Source: Niveispirillum sp. SYP-B3756 (lineage in GTDB: Bacteria > Pseudomonadota > Alphaproteobacteria > Azospirillales > Azospirillaceae). From it: a stretch of DNA of 64,000 bases. The stretch spans positions 62,001 to 126,000 of the forward strand of contig NZ_WIDQ01000001.1 in the NCBI RefSeq assembly GCF_009495745.1, in the 5' to 3' direction. Below the pieces are notes generated by a model. It saw only the letters and a program-made list of their open reading frames with translations, searched no databases and was not told where the DNA came from. The translations under genes and the position numbers were made by a program. Shown here piece after piece: positions 34,051 to 42,470 of the stretch (within the stretch, counting starts at the first letter, position 1; each line of letters begins with the position of its first letter).

Positions 34051-36264
34051 TCAGCGCCCGCGTTCCACCGACTGGATCACGGGGGTGGCGCGCAAGGCGG
34101 CCATGATGTTGGTCAGGTGCTTCACGTCATGCACATCCACATCAATCAACATCTCAAAATAATCGGAGGTGCGGTTGGTGATTTTCAGGTTGGTGATATT
34201 CCCACCATTCTTGCCAATCACCGTTGACAGGTTGCCCAGCGCCCCGGTCTCGTTCGACACCACCACCGACAAGCGGCCAACCAGATCATCCGGACTGTCG
34301 GCCGTGGGATCCCAGGAAACGTCGATCCAGCGTTCCGGGCTGTCATGGAAGCTTTCCAGCGTCTCGCAATCGATCGTGTGGATTGTCACCCCCTTGCCGG
34401 TGGTAACGATGCCGACGATGCGGTCGCCGACGATGGGATGGCAGCAACGGGCATAATGCACCGCCATGCCGGGGATCAGCCCGCGGATGGCCAGCGGCGC
34501 GCCGGTCTTGCGGGACTTGGCCTTGCTGGCCGCGGCGGCCACAGAGGCCGCCACCTTCTCGTCGCTGGTGGCGGGGGTGACGGTACGGTGACCGGGGAAG
34601 ATGGAGTTGAAGACATCGCGCGACCCGGTCTGCCCGCTGCCAATGGCCGCCAGCAGATCATCCACCGACGGCTGCTGATAGATCTTCAGTACCGCATCGA
34701 AGGCTTTTTCCGAATATTCGTAGCCTTCCTGCTTGAAAATCCGCTCCATCAACCCGCGGCCGAGCTTGATATGCTCGCCGCGTTGCTGGGTGCGGGTAAA
34801 GCGGCGGATGCGGGCCCGCGCCTTGCCGGTGATGACGAAATTTTCCCAGTCCGGCGAGGGCGAGGAATTTTTCGAGGTGAGGATCTCCACCTGATCGCCG
34901 TTCTGCAGGTGGGAGCGCAGCGGCTGCATCCGGCCATTGATCTTGGACCCGACGCAGGTGTCGCCCACCTGGCTGTGCACGGCATAGGCGAAATCAACCG
35001 GCGTCGCCCCGCGCGGCAGAGCGATCAGGTCACCCTTGGGCGTGAAGCAGAACACCTGATCCTGGAACAGTTCCAGCTTGGTATGTTCCAGGAACTCTTC
35101 CGGCCGGGTGGCATGTTCCAAAATATCCAGCAGCTCACGCAGCCAGCGATATTGCCGGCCTTCCGTGCGCGGCGCCTCCGGCCCCGCCCCCTGCTTGTAG
35201 GACCAGTGGGCAGCCACACCCATATCGGCCACGGCGTGCATATCACGGGTGCGGATCTGCACCTCGATACGCTGCTTCTCCGGCCCGATCACCGTGGTGT
35301 GGATGGATTGATAGCCATTGGGCTTGGGCGTGGAGATGTAATCCTTGAACCGCCCCGGCACCACCGGATAGCGGGCATGGATGATGCCCAGCGCCTGATA
35401 GCATTCGGTAATATTATCGACGACGACGCGGAAGGCCATCACGTCGGATAATTGTTCGAACGCCACATTCTTGGCGTGCATCTTACGCCAGATCGAATAG
35501 GGCGATTTGCGCCGGCCGCTGATCTCTGCCTCGGGGATCGGCGATTCATTGCCGAAGCAGATCGTCTTCTTCAACTCGTCAATGATGCGGTCGACGCGGC
35601 CAGCGCCGACCTTTTCCATCTCATCCAGACGGATCTTGATGGATTCATAGGCGTCGGTATTCAGTTCCCGGAAGGCGATATTTTCCAGCTCGTCCTTCCA
35701 GCGCTGAATACCGATGCGCTCCGCCAGGGGCACATAGATTTCCAGCGTTTCACGGGCGATGCGGCGGCGTTTTTCCGGCTTCAGATATTGCAGCGTCTCC
35801 ATATTGTGGAGACGGTCGGCCAGCTTGACCAGCAGAACGCGAATATCTTCCGACATGGCCAGCACCAGCTTGCGGAAATTCTCCGCCTGCTTGGTGCTCT
35901 CGCTCTGCTCCCCGATATTCTGCAGCTCGATGCGGGACAGTTTGGTGACGCCATCGACCAGACGCGCCACCTCCACCCCGAACAGACGCTGGATTTCCTC
36001 CAGCGTCGTCAGCGTATCCTCCACCGTGTCATGCAACAGGGCGGTAATGATACTCCTATAGTCCAGCTTCAGTTCGGTCAGCAGCCATGCTACCCAGATC
36101 GGGTGCATGTAATAAGGGTCGCCACTGGCGCGCGTCTGCGACCCATGCGCCTTCATGGCAAAGACATAGGCGCGGTTGAGCGCCTCTTCATCCGCGTTGG
36201 GGTCGTATCCCACCACGCGCTCAACCAGTTCGTACTGGCGGATGATTTTTGCCTGACGGTTCAT
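34051..36264 (-). CDS. rel: Bifunctional (p)ppGpp synthetase/hydrolase (Rel/SpoT)
   Basis: This 737-residue protein makes and breaks the stringent-response alarmone. The HD hydrolase site is intact (ALLHDTVEDT). The synthetase has RFKDYISTPKPNGYQSIHT with the RxKD loop of bifunctional enzymes, and RTRDMHAVADMGVAAHWSYK. TGS (GDLIALPRGATPVDFAYAVHSQVGD), helical and ACT domains follow. The start MNRQAKIIRQYELVERV is preferred over an upstream ATG at 36303. It lies after rpoZ, as in E. coli. Confidence 0.96.
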   Translation of the reverse strand: MNRQAKIIRQYELVERVVGYDPNADEEALNRAYVFAMKAHGSQTRASGDPYYMHPIWVAWLLTELKLDYRSIITALLHDTVEDTLTTLEEIQRLFGVEVARLVDGVTKLSRIELQNIGEQSESTKQAENFRKLVLAMSEDIRVLLVKLADRLHNMETLQYLKPEKRRRIARETLEIYVPLAERIGIQRWKDELENIAFRELNTDAYESIKIRLDEMEKVGAGRVDRIIDELKKTICFGNESPIPEAEISGRRKSPYSIWRKMHAKNVAFEQLSDVMAFRVVVDNITECYQALGIIHARYPVVPGRFKDYISTPKPNGYQSIHTTVIGPEKQRIEVQIRTRDMHAVADMGVAAHWSYKQGAGPEAPRTEGRQYRWLRELLDILEHATRPEEFLEHTKLELFQDQVFCFTPKGDLIALPRGATPVDFAYAVHSQVGDTCVGSKINGRMQPLRSHLQNGDQVEILTSKNSSPSPDWENFVITGKARARIRRFTRTQQRGEHIKLGRGLMERIFKQEGYEYSEKAFDAVLKIYQQPSVDDLLAAIGSGQTGSRDVFNSIFPGHRTVTPATSDEKVAASVAAAASKAKSRKTGAPLAIRGLIPGMAVHYARCCHPIVGDRIVGIVTTGKGVTIHTIDCETLESFHDSPERWIDVSWDPTADSPDDLVGRLSVVVSNETGALGNLSTVIGKNGGNITNLKITNRTSDYFEMLIDVDVHDVKHLTNIMAALRATPVIQSVERGR

Positions 36265-36333
36265 CGCGGCGCCCCCGTCAAGCCCTGATCCCTGCGCCAG
36301 CACGCACCTTGCATTTTCGCGTTGCCCGGCCCC

Positions 36334-36720
36334 TTAGAGATCCTCGTCGGCCAGATCGGTGGCGTTCACGTCGCCTTCGCTGAAATCAGCGCCCAGATCA
36401 TCATCTTCACCGGCATCGGCACGCGGGGCATCCTGCACCCAGGCGGCCTCGCCGGCCATCAGCTCGACGATTTCCTCTTCCGGCTCGTCCTGCTCGGCAA
36501 CGCGCTGATGCCCCTTGATCAGGCTGTTCTTGAGATTTTCCAGAACAACAGTCTCATCAGCGATTTCGCGCAGGGCCACAACGGGATTCTTGTCGTTGTC
36601 GCGATCAATGGTCAACAGCGAGCCGGACGCGATGTCACGGGCGCGCTGAGCGGCCATCATCACCAGCTCAAAACGATTCGGGATTCTTTCGACACAATCT
36701 TCAACGGTAACGCGGGCCAT
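36334..36720 (-). CDS. rpoZ: RNA polymerase omega subunit
   Basis: This 128-residue protein starts [20 protein letters not shown], followed by [12 protein letters not shown] and [16 protein letters not shown], all omega-subunit hallmarks. The C-terminus is an acidic tail ([13 protein letters not shown]), longer than in E. coli but common in this class. Omega stabilises the polymerase and binds ppGpp; rel is next downstream. Confidence 0.96.
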   Translation of the reverse strand: MARVTVEDCVERIPNRFELVMMAAQRARDIASGSLLTIDRDNDKNPVVALREIADETVVLENLKNSLIKGHQRVAEQDEPEEEIVELMAGEAAWVQDAPRADAGEDDDLGADFSEGDVNATDLADEDL

Positions 36721-36753
36721 TCCAACGACACTCCAGCCACATGGAAGCATTCA

Positions 36754-36782
36754 TTTATAAGGGGGCATCCGCTGCATTGCAA
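36754..36782 (-). promoter_or_regulatory. Sigma-70 promoter of rpoZ
   Basis: TTGCAA (36777-36782, minus) and TATAAA (36754-36759) are 17 bases apart and 34 bases from the rpoZ start. It is one of the best promoter matches in this window and would drive rpoZ-rel. Confidence 0.8.
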
Positions 36783-36835
36783 GACGCCCTCACCAACTGC
36801 GTGAACAAGGCTGCCCCCCACCCTACGTCCGCGCG

Positions 36836-37327
36836 TCATTCGCTCGCCAGGGGACGAATCAGTTGTCCCGGCGGCAGATGGGCGATCAGATCGCCGATCG
36901 ACCGACCACTGACAGGGTGCAGCCAATCGGGCGCCAACTCCCGCAATGGCAGCAGAACAAAGGCCCGTTCCGCCGCACGCGGGTGTGGCAACGCCAGCGC
37001 CCCCACCTTACACATACCATTGTAGTCGATCAGATCCATGTCCAGCGTGCGCGCCTCATTAACCACGCGCCGCTGCCGCCCGAACGCCGCCTCAACCTGA
37101 TGCATCAGGGCCAGCAATTCGGCGGCGCCCAGATCAGTACCCAATGCTGCCACCGCATTGACAAACCAGGGCTGATCCGACACCGGCACCGGAGCGGATT
37201 CATAAAAGCGGGAGAGGGCGAGAATTCGCACCCCCTGTTCTTGCAGCCGATCCAGAGCCTGACGGCAGGTCTGCGCGGGCGTCCCCGAACCAGAGCTGAG
37301 ATTGGAACCGATACCAATGAAAATCAC
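36836..37327 (-). CDS. folK: 2-Amino-4-hydroxy-6-hydroxymethyldihydropteridine pyrophosphokinase
   Basis: This protein of about 163 residues makes the pterin pyrophosphate used in folate synthesis. I chose the GTG at 37327, which gives an N-terminus (V/M)IFIGIGSNLSS as in other HPPKs. The ATG at 37375 would add 16 residues with no similarity. The ATP site is in ARTLDMDLIDYNG and the substrate region PHPRAAERAFVLLPL. It is upstream of rpoZ on the same strand. Confidence 0.93.
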   Translation of the reverse strand: MIFIGIGSNLSSGSGTPAQTCRQALDRLQEQGVRILALSRFYESAPVPVSDQPWFVNAVAALGTDLGAAELLALMHQVEAAFGRQRRVVNEARTLDMDLIDYNGMCKVGALALPHPRAAERAFVLLPLRELAPDWLHPVSGRSIGDLIAHLPPGQLIRPLASE

Positions 37328-37611
37328 GTGGCAATTCCATGGTCTTTGTAATATCGCGCCGGCATTTGCCGACATTTACATAACGGCGCTTGCTGACAAC
37401 GTAGTGATGGCATAGGGTGCCAGAAACTGCCATACAGGGAATGCGCATTCTGGGTAGCTCTGCCCGGTATGCCGCGAAAATGGGGGAGAGGGCTGGCTTT
37501 TGGGGCCTGCTGCTCCCACATGGCTGATGCGGATTTCAAGGCCCCATCCCTTCTGGCGGGAACACAATATTCCGCGCGTGTTTTGTTCACGATCAATTTG
37601 CTGAGGAAGAA
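37328..37611. other. Divergent gap between folK and the NYN gene
   Basis: About 284 bases without a supported gene. It holds the folK and NYN gene promoters. I see small inverted repeats (for example GAATGCGCATTC near 37440-37451) but no assignable promoter. Confidence 0.5.
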
Positions 37612-38244
37612 ATGGCACGAAAGATTTTCTATCAACAGGAACGGCTGGCGATGTTCATTGACGGCGCCAACCTCTACGCCGCTGCCCGGTCCCTGGGCTT
37701 TGACATTGATTACAAGCGCTTGCTGGAACTGTTCGCCGCCGAAGGGCGCCTGATCCGCGCCTTTTATTACACGGCTTTGGTGGAAGACCAGGAATATTCG
37801 CCGATCCGGCCGCTGGTCGATTGGCTGGATTATAACGGCTACACCATGGTCACCAAGCCGACCAAGGAATTCACCGACGCGTCAGGCCGCCGCAAGATCA
37901 AGGGCAATATGGACATCGAACTGGCGATCGATGTCATGGAGATGGCCGAGCATGTCGACCATATCCTGCTCTTCTCCGGCGACGGGGATTTCCGCCGGCT
38001 GGTGGAAGCCGTGCAGCGCAAGGGTGTGCGCGTGACCGTGATCAGCACGGTGCGCTCCACGCCGCCGATGGTGGCGGACGAACTGCGTCGGCAGGCCGAT
38101 AATTTCCTGGAATTGCAGGATCTTTCTGCCTCCATCCAACGCAGCCACGGGCCGCGTTATCAGCAGGCCCCGCTGTCAGCTGAACATGCCCCGCATGATG
38201 ATCATTCGGTGCAGCCCGATCAGCATCCCGATCCGCTGGACTGA
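37612..38244 (+). CDS. NYN-domain (LabA/DUF88) nuclease-like protein
   Basis: This 210-residue protein has the PIN-like NYN fold. The acidic metal ligands are in MFIDGANLYAA, in GNMDIELAIDVMEMA and in FSGDGDFRRLVEAV. These motifs suggest RNA cleavage, but activity is not proven. GAGGAAG lies at the right distance. The C-terminal 35 residues are rich in His, Gln and Asp and look disordered. It precedes the uracil-DNA glycosylase with a 12-base gap. Confidence 0.9.
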   Translation: MARKIFYQQERLAMFIDGANLYAAARSLGFDIDYKRLLELFAAEGRLIRAFYYTALVEDQEYSPIRPLVDWLDYNGYTMVTKPTKEFTDASGRRKIKGNMDIELAIDVMEMAEHVDHILLFSGDGDFRRLVEAVQRKGVRVTVISTVRSTPPMVADELRRQADNFLELQDLSASIQRSHGPRYQQAPLSAEHAPHDDHSVQPDQHPDPLD

Positions 38245-38255
38245 GCGCCTTACTT

Positions 38256-38915
38256 ATGGTCAGCACCGCTGCTTCCCGTATCCCGTCCCCTGGCCGGGAT
38301 TGCGGCCTTTGTCCGCGTCTGGCGGAATTCCGCCAGACGAATCGGGCTACCTACCCCAGCTACCACAATGCCCCCGTCCCTTCCTTCGGGACGCTGGATG
38401 GGCGTTTGCTGATTGTGGGGCTGGCGCCGGGGTTGCACGGGGCCAACCAGACAGGCCGCCCCTTCACCGGTGATTATGCCGGTGATCTGCTCTATGACAC
38501 ACTGATCCGGTACGGCTTCGCCCATGGACAGTATGACCGCCGCCCGGACGATGGGTTGGAACTGCTGGATTGCCGTCTGACGAACGCGGCGCGTTGCGTT
38601 CCGCCAGAAAATAAGCCCACACCGGCGGAGGTCGCCAGCTGCCGCCCCTTCCTGGTCGGGGAAACTGCCGCCATGCCACGGCTGCGTGCCGTGGTTGCCC
38701 TGGGCACGGTTTCCCATAACAGCACGCTGACCGCCTTTGGCCTGCGCCCGTCACATTTCCGCTTTGGACACGGGGCAACGCATACGCTGCGCCGAGGTGT
38801 GACGCTGTTCGACAGCTATCACTGTTCCCGATACAATACCAATACGGGTCGGCTGACGACGGAAATGTTCCAGACCGTCTTTGCCGCAGTTCGCGCCCAT
38901 ATCGACGCCGGTTAG
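38256..38915 (+). CDS. udgB: Family 5 uracil-DNA glycosylase (UdgB-like)
   Basis: This 219-residue enzyme removes uracil from DNA. Iron-sulfur cysteines are in RDCGLCPRLAEFR, NAARCVPPENKP and VASCRPF. The active site GLAPGLHGANQTGRPFTGD is the family 5 pattern, with the neutral glycine-alanine rather than the aspartate of family 1. The second motif is SYHCSRYNTNTGRLT. It is twelve bases after the NYN gene. The SOS-controlled microprotein gene ends 42 bases downstream on the opposite strand. Confidence 0.92.
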   Translation: MVSTAASRIPSPGRDCGLCPRLAEFRQTNRATYPSYHNAPVPSFGTLDGRLLIVGLAPGLHGANQTGRPFTGDYAGDLLYDTLIRYGFAHGQYDRRPDDGLELLDCRLTNAARCVPPENKPTPAEVASCRPFLVGETAAMPRLRAVVALGTVSHNSTLTAFGLRPSHFRFGHGATHTLRRGVTLFDSYHCSRYNTNTGRLTTEMFQTVFAAVRAHIDAG

Positions 38916-38956
38916 AGCGGTTTTCGCTCCGTCAAAACCGCATCCTGTCCGTCGCC

Positions 38957-39049
38957 TCAAATAAGCGCACCGACAACAAACCACGCATACATGGTGCCGA
39001 AAAAGCCCGTCAGGGCAACAACATCACGGAGATAGGCGAGACGCTTCAT
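38957..39049 (-). CDS. SOS-controlled 30-residue membrane peptide (SidA-like candidate)
   Basis: This 30-codon gene is too short for automatic ORF lists but has strong support. It begins MKRLAYLRDVV, a basic N-terminus, and then one hydrophobic helix (residues 11-30, VALTGFFGTMYAWFVVGALI). TGGAGGA stands five bases before the ATG, nearly a perfect Shine-Dalgarno. Two exact alphaproteobacterial LexA boxes lie 35-76 bases upstream. In Caulobacter, SidA is a 29-residue SOS-induced membrane peptide that blocks division at FtsW/FtsN. I did not align the two, so sidA is a hypothesis by size, topology and control. Confidence 0.82.
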   Translation of the reverse strand: MKRLAYLRDVVALTGFFGTMYAWFVVGALI

Positions 39050-39061
39050 CTTGTCCTCCAT

Positions 39062-39078
39062 CTGTTCTGGTTGAACAG
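39062..39078 (-). promoter_or_regulatory. Inverted repeat in the leader of the microprotein gene
   Basis: CTGTTC-N5-GAACAG lies just upstream of the Shine-Dalgarno (39054-39060). It has the GTTC core but not N7 spacing, so it is not a standard LexA box. It could form a small leader hairpin or assist repressor binding. Confidence 0.4.
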
Positions 39079-39083
39079 TGTCA

Positions 39084-39098
39084 GAACGAACAAAGAAC
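39084..39098 (-). promoter_or_regulatory. LexA (SOS) box 1
   Basis: GTTCTTTGTTCGTTC on the minus strand matches GTTC-N7-GTTC, the known LexA site of alphaproteobacteria. It is 35 bases upstream of the microprotein start. Confidence 0.85.
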
Positions 39099-39110
39099 AT
39101 CAAGCGCTAT

Positions 39111-39125
39111 GTTCTCACTTCGTTC
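39111..39125 (+). promoter_or_regulatory. LexA (SOS) box 2
   Basis: GTTCTCACTTCGTTC on the plus strand matches GTTC-N7-GTTC exactly. It lies 12 bases beyond box 1. The only gene with a start nearby is the leftward microprotein; the next gene rightward (39278-39631) reads toward it, not away. Confidence 0.85.
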
Positions 39126-39277
39126 GCATAGAGAACGGAACATCCCATGCGCCACGCGCATATCGGGTCGAGTGAACTGACCTTGAGCCCGGCTGAGGAT
39201 TCCTTTTTGACCACGATCTCGGTTGGGCGAGACGCGGTGATGGCAAGCGCCCTTTGCCCGACCATCACCGCGCGATA

Positions 39278-39631
39278 TCAACCCAACGCCGCCTGATAAG
39301 TCTCCGGCTTGAAGCCAACCAGCAGCTTGCCGTCGATATCCAGCACCGGCCGCTTGATCATGGAGGGCTGGTCCAACATCAGGGCCACGGCCTTTTCCTG
39401 ATCCAGGCCTTCGCGGGCCGCTTCCGGCAGCTTGCGGAAGGTGGTGCCGGCACGGTTCAGCAGGATCTCCCAGCCGAGAGAGGCCACCCAGCCTTCCAGG
39501 GTGGGGCGATCAATGCCTGATGCCTTATAATCATGGAACACATAGTCAACCCCGGCGCTGTCCAGCCAAGTCCGGGCCTTCTTCATCGTGTCGCAATTCT
39601 TGATTCCATAAAGGGTAACGCGGCGGCTCAT
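39278..39631 (-). CDS. ArsC/Spx-family reductase (YffB-like)
   Basis: This 117-residue protein starts MSRRVTLYGIKNCDTMKKARTWL. The family active site is CDTMKKAR, with a single cysteine, as in YffB-like ArsC-family proteins. The C-terminal part LNRAGTTFRKLP and SMIKRPVLDIDGKLLVGF is conserved. The substrate is unknown; relatives use glutathione. The ATG at 39631 is preferred because the longer reading lacks support. Confidence 0.88.
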   Translation of the reverse strand: MSRRVTLYGIKNCDTMKKARTWLDSAGVDYVFHDYKASGIDRPTLEGWVASLGWEILLNRAGTTFRKLPEAAREGLDQEKAVALMLDQPSMIKRPVLDIDGKLLVGFKPETYQAALG

Positions 39632-39749
39632 GTCCTGACAGACTCCTTGTTGCAGCCCCTGTAAAAGCGGGCATTTCATGCCCAGGTCTTCACAGGTTGG
39701 CCCTGGCTGTCAACCGACGGCGTCGCCATGATCAGCGGAGGACGAGGAG

Positions 39750-40169
39750 ATGAGCGGCTTCGATGCCCAGCGATTCCTGGATGCACAGGAACCGATGATC
39801 GATCAGGCCCTGGCTGAAATACGGGCGGGCAGCAAACAAAGCCACTGGATGTGGTTCATTTTCCCGCAGCTGCGGGGCCTGGGTCGCTCCCCCACCGCGC
39901 AGTTCTTTGGCTTGGCCGATCTGGCTGAGGCGCAGACCTATCTGCGCCACCCGATACTGGGTTCCCGCCTGTACGCTTGTACCACCGCGGTCATGGGGGC
40001 GCCTGTCGACAGCCTGCACCAATTGTTCGGCACCCCTGACGATCTGAAATTCCGATCCTGCATGACCCTGTTTGAACGGGCGGGCGGCGATGGTACCCCC
40101 CTGTTTAAGCAGGCATTGGACCGCTGGTGCGGGGGCGAGCGTGACAGCAGCACGCTCGCCCTGCTGTAA
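39750..40169 (+). CDS. DUF1810 protein
   Basis: This 139-residue protein has the DUF1810 signature FLDAQEPMIDQALAEIRAG, SHWMWFIFPQLRGLG and PILGSRLYACT. It is soluble with no visible catalytic motif. The function is unknown. It is convergent with qorB, with one base between stops. Confidence 0.85.
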   Translation: MSGFDAQRFLDAQEPMIDQALAEIRAGSKQSHWMWFIFPQLRGLGRSPTAQFFGLADLAEAQTYLRHPILGSRLYACTTAVMGAPVDSLHQLFGTPDDLKFRSCMTLFERAGGDGTPLFKQALDRWCGGERDSSTLALL

Positions 40170-40170
40170 C

Positions 40171-41040
40171 TCAACGCGCAAGCGCTTCCGCCAGCACGGC
40201 GGCCAGGGACGTGGTGGGGCGACCGATCAGACGGCTCAGCGTGTGGCTGTCATCGAACAGCCCGCCTTGTGCCGCACCGGCGTCAGAGCTGGCCAGCAGG
40301 TCGGCCAGCGGTTCCGGCAGCCCCACCTTCACCAGCAGGCCGCGAAATTCCGCTTCCGGCAGGTTCTGATAGGCAACAGGCTGGCCCGCCGCCTTGGCCA
40401 GGGCGGCAGCCCAATCGGCCAGGGTGAAGGGCTGGTCACCGGCCAGCTCGTAAATCTTGCCGGCATGGGCCTCCCCCTCGGCGATCACCCGGGCCGCCGC
40501 CTCGGCATAGTCAGCGCGGGCGGCAGCGGCAATCCGGCCCTCCCCCGCAGCGCCAAACAGGGCGCCATGCTCCAGGGCGGACGGGATGAAGCCGTTATAA
40601 TTCTCCATGTACCAGCCATTGCGCAGCAGCACGAAGGGCAGACCCGCAGCCTGCAGATAGGCCTCCGTCGCCACATGCTCCGCCTTCAGCGGCAAGGGCG
40701 AGGCATCCCCATGCAACAGGCTGGTATAGGCCAGCAGCTTCACCCCGGCCTGGACCGCCGCATCGATGACATGGCGATGCTGCGGCAACCGCGACCCCAC
40801 GTCGGAGGAGGAGATCAGCAGCACCCGGTCAACCCCGGCAAAGGCCGTTGCCAGCTGGGCCGGCTGGTTATAGTCAGCAGCCCGCACCTCCAAACCGGCG
40901 GCGGCCAGATCAGCCGCCTTAGCCGGGTCGCGCACGGCAACAATGATGCGGTCGGCCGCCACCAGGGTCCGCAGCGACTGAACAACCAGCCGGCCGAGCT
41001 GGCCGGTGGCACCGGTGATGAGAATGCGCGCATTGCTCAT
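40171..41040 (-). CDS. qorB: NAD(P)H:quinone oxidoreductase type 2 (QorB/YtfG-like)
   Basis: This 289-residue protein has a Rossmann start RILITGATGQLGRLVVQSL and the NmrA/SDR core VDRVLLISSSDVGSR and GVKLLAYTSLLHGD. C-terminal substrate-side motifs (NGWYMENYN, YELAGDQPFTLADWA) match E. coli YtfG. It is divergent from an HxlR regulator, as the ytfG-ytfH pair is in E. coli, so this is probably a quinone-stress reductase controlled by the neighbour. Confidence 0.88.
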   Translation of the reverse strand: MSNARILITGATGQLGRLVVQSLRTLVAADRIIVAVRDPAKAADLAAAGLEVRAADYNQPAQLATAFAGVDRVLLISSSDVGSRLPQHRHVIDAAVQAGVKLLAYTSLLHGDASPLPLKAEHVATEAYLQAAGLPFVLLRNGWYMENYNGFIPSALEHGALFGAAGEGRIAAAARADYAEAAARVIAEGEAHAGKIYELAGDQPFTLADWAAALAKAAGQPVAYQNLPEAEFRGLLVKVGLPEPLADLLASSDAGAAQGGLFDDSHTLSRLIGRPTTSLAAVLAEALAR

Positions 41041-41058
41041 GATGAAACCGCCTTCTAT

Positions 41059-41093
41059 GGTCTCTGTTCAAGGATTGGTCTATAATAGAGACC
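41059..41093. promoter_or_regulatory. Operator-like repeats between qorB and the HxlR gene
   Basis: GGTCTC (41059-41064) and GGTCT (41077-41081) face GAGACC (41088-41093). GGTCT-N7-AGACC flanks TATAAT, a probable -10. The sequence is shared by two divergent promoters and is the likely HxlR binding site. Confidence 0.55.
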
Positions 41094-41124
41094 GCTGAAC
41101 CTACGCGGAAGGAGGCAGTTTTCC

Positions 41125-41568
41125 ATGCCCAGGTTACAAAAAGGGAACCTAGCCCTGATAGGGGACGCCACGCCTGAAAGCGCCATCGCCCGTTGGGAGA
41201 GGTTGGGCTTTTCCTTGGCCAATTGCCCGGTACGCGATGTGCTGGACCAGATCGGCGATAAATGGAGCAGCCTGATCCTGTTGACTCTGGCCGACGGGCC
41301 GCAGCGCTTCAGCCAGTTGCACCGCTGCGTACCGGACATTTCCAAGCGCATGTTAACCCAATCGCTGCGCAATCTGGAACGCGATGGGCTGCTGATCCGG
41401 CAAGTCTTCCCCACCAAGCCGCCGGCGGTGGAGTATCGTCTTTCGCCCCTGGGACAGGGCATCCTGGGCCCACTGGGGGCGCTGGTGGGATGGGCGGAAC
41501 AACATCATGACGCCATCCGGCAGGCCCGGCGCGAATTCGACATCCGGGAGGCCGAACTGCTGGCATGA
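41125..41568 (+). CDS. HxlR-family transcriptional regulator (YtfH-like)
   Basis: This 147-residue winged-helix protein has the HxlR pattern [23 protein letters not shown] with the regulatory cysteine, then [30 protein letters not shown] and the [11 protein letters not shown] wing. The cysteine near the start can act as a redox or quinone sensor in this family. It is divergent from qorB and ends just before a terminator of the downstream nitroreductase. Confidence 0.9.
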   Translation: MPRLQKGNLALIGDATPESAIARWERLGFSLANCPVRDVLDQIGDKWSSLILLTLADGPQRFSQLHRCVPDISKRMLTQSLRNLERDGLLIRQVFPTKPPAVEYRLSPLGQGILGPLGALVGWAEQHHDAIRQARREFDIREAELLA

Positions 41569-41611
41569 AAAAGGCCGGGGCCCTCCCGCTTCAGGGAAGA
41601 ACCCGGCCTTA
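41568..41611 (-). terminator. Terminator of the nitroreductase gene
   Basis: AAGGCCGGG and CCCGGCCTT pair, with an inner CCCT / AGGG extension, and TTTTTC follows on the minus strand. It lies after the nitroreductase stop and touches the end of the HxlR gene. Confidence 0.8.
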
Positions 41612-41629
41612 CCCATCACCTGACGGTGA

Positions 41630-42262
41630 TCAGTCCACGAAGCGGAACACCTGAGCGGCGGCGCGACGCACCTTCTTAAGGTTCACCAACCAGTCGCCAG
41701 CGGCATCCCGATAGCCCAGCGGCAGAATGACGGCGGACCGCAGCCCCAGCGCCCGCAGGCCGAGGATTTCATCCAGAGCCGCCGGATCGAACCCTTCCAT
41801 CGGGGTGCAGTCCACGCCTTCAAAGGCAGCGGCTGTCATGGCCAGACCCAACGCGATATAGGCCTGACGCGCGGCATGTTGGAAATTCACTTCCGGATCG
41901 CGCTGCGGATAGCTGTTCAGCAGCATCTGGCGATAATTTTCCCAGCCTTCATTGGTGAATCCGCGTTCCTGGTTCACCAGATCGAACATGCCGTTGATGC
42001 GCTCTGCGGTGTAGTTATCCCAGGCGGCGAAGACCAGCAGATGGGAGCCGTCGGTAACCTGACCCTGATCCCAGGCGATCGCCTTGATTTTCTCCCGGAT
42101 CTCCTTATTGGTCACCACCAGCACTTCGAACTGCTGCAACCCGCTGGAGGTGGGGGCGAGGCGGATCGCCTCCAGAATCCGGTCCAGCTTGTCCTGCGGC
42201 ACAGCCTTGGACGGGTCCATCTTCTTGGTGGCATAACGCCAGTTCAGCTTTTCAATCAGCAA
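41630..42262 (-). CDS. Nitroreductase-family NAD(P)H oxidoreductase
   Basis: This 210-residue flavoenzyme starts LNWRYATKKMDPSKAV and has RLAPTSSGLQQFEVLVV, the FMN-binding arginine and serine region. The second half includes RQAYIALGLAMTAAAFEGVDCTPMEGFDP and VILPLGYRDAAGDW, matching NfsB/YdgI-type enzymes. It reduces nitro or quinone compounds with an FMN; the physiological substrate is unknown. It is next to the qorB/HxlR pair. Confidence 0.9.
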   Translation of the reverse strand: MLIEKLNWRYATKKMDPSKAVPQDKLDRILEAIRLAPTSSGLQQFEVLVVTNKEIREKIKAIAWDQGQVTDGSHLLVFAAWDNYTAERINGMFDLVNQERGFTNEGWENYRQMLLNSYPQRDPEVNFQHAARQAYIALGLAMTAAAFEGVDCTPMEGFDPAALDEILGLRALGLRSAVILPLGYRDAAGDWLVNLKKVRRAAAQVFRFVD

Positions 42263-42470
42263 GATCGCCTCTTCATATCAGGCACCAGGGCGCAACCCCG
42301 GATAAGCCGTTGGACATAGAAATGATGGCGGCATCAACCGCCCATCATCCCCCGCAGGCGGGACAATCGTTATATAGGGGACTGAAATCTGTAACAGGCG
42401 TCACTCTGACAAAGGGTTTCGTCAAAATGATGTGCCTCATCGGGTGATACAGCCCTTCAATCCTGCCACC

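Noticed and set aside
39148-39294. A 48-codon plus-strand reading beside the SOS boxes
   Set aside because: No ribosome binding site, and its end runs into the opposite-strand reductase gene. The boxes serve the leftward microprotein instead.
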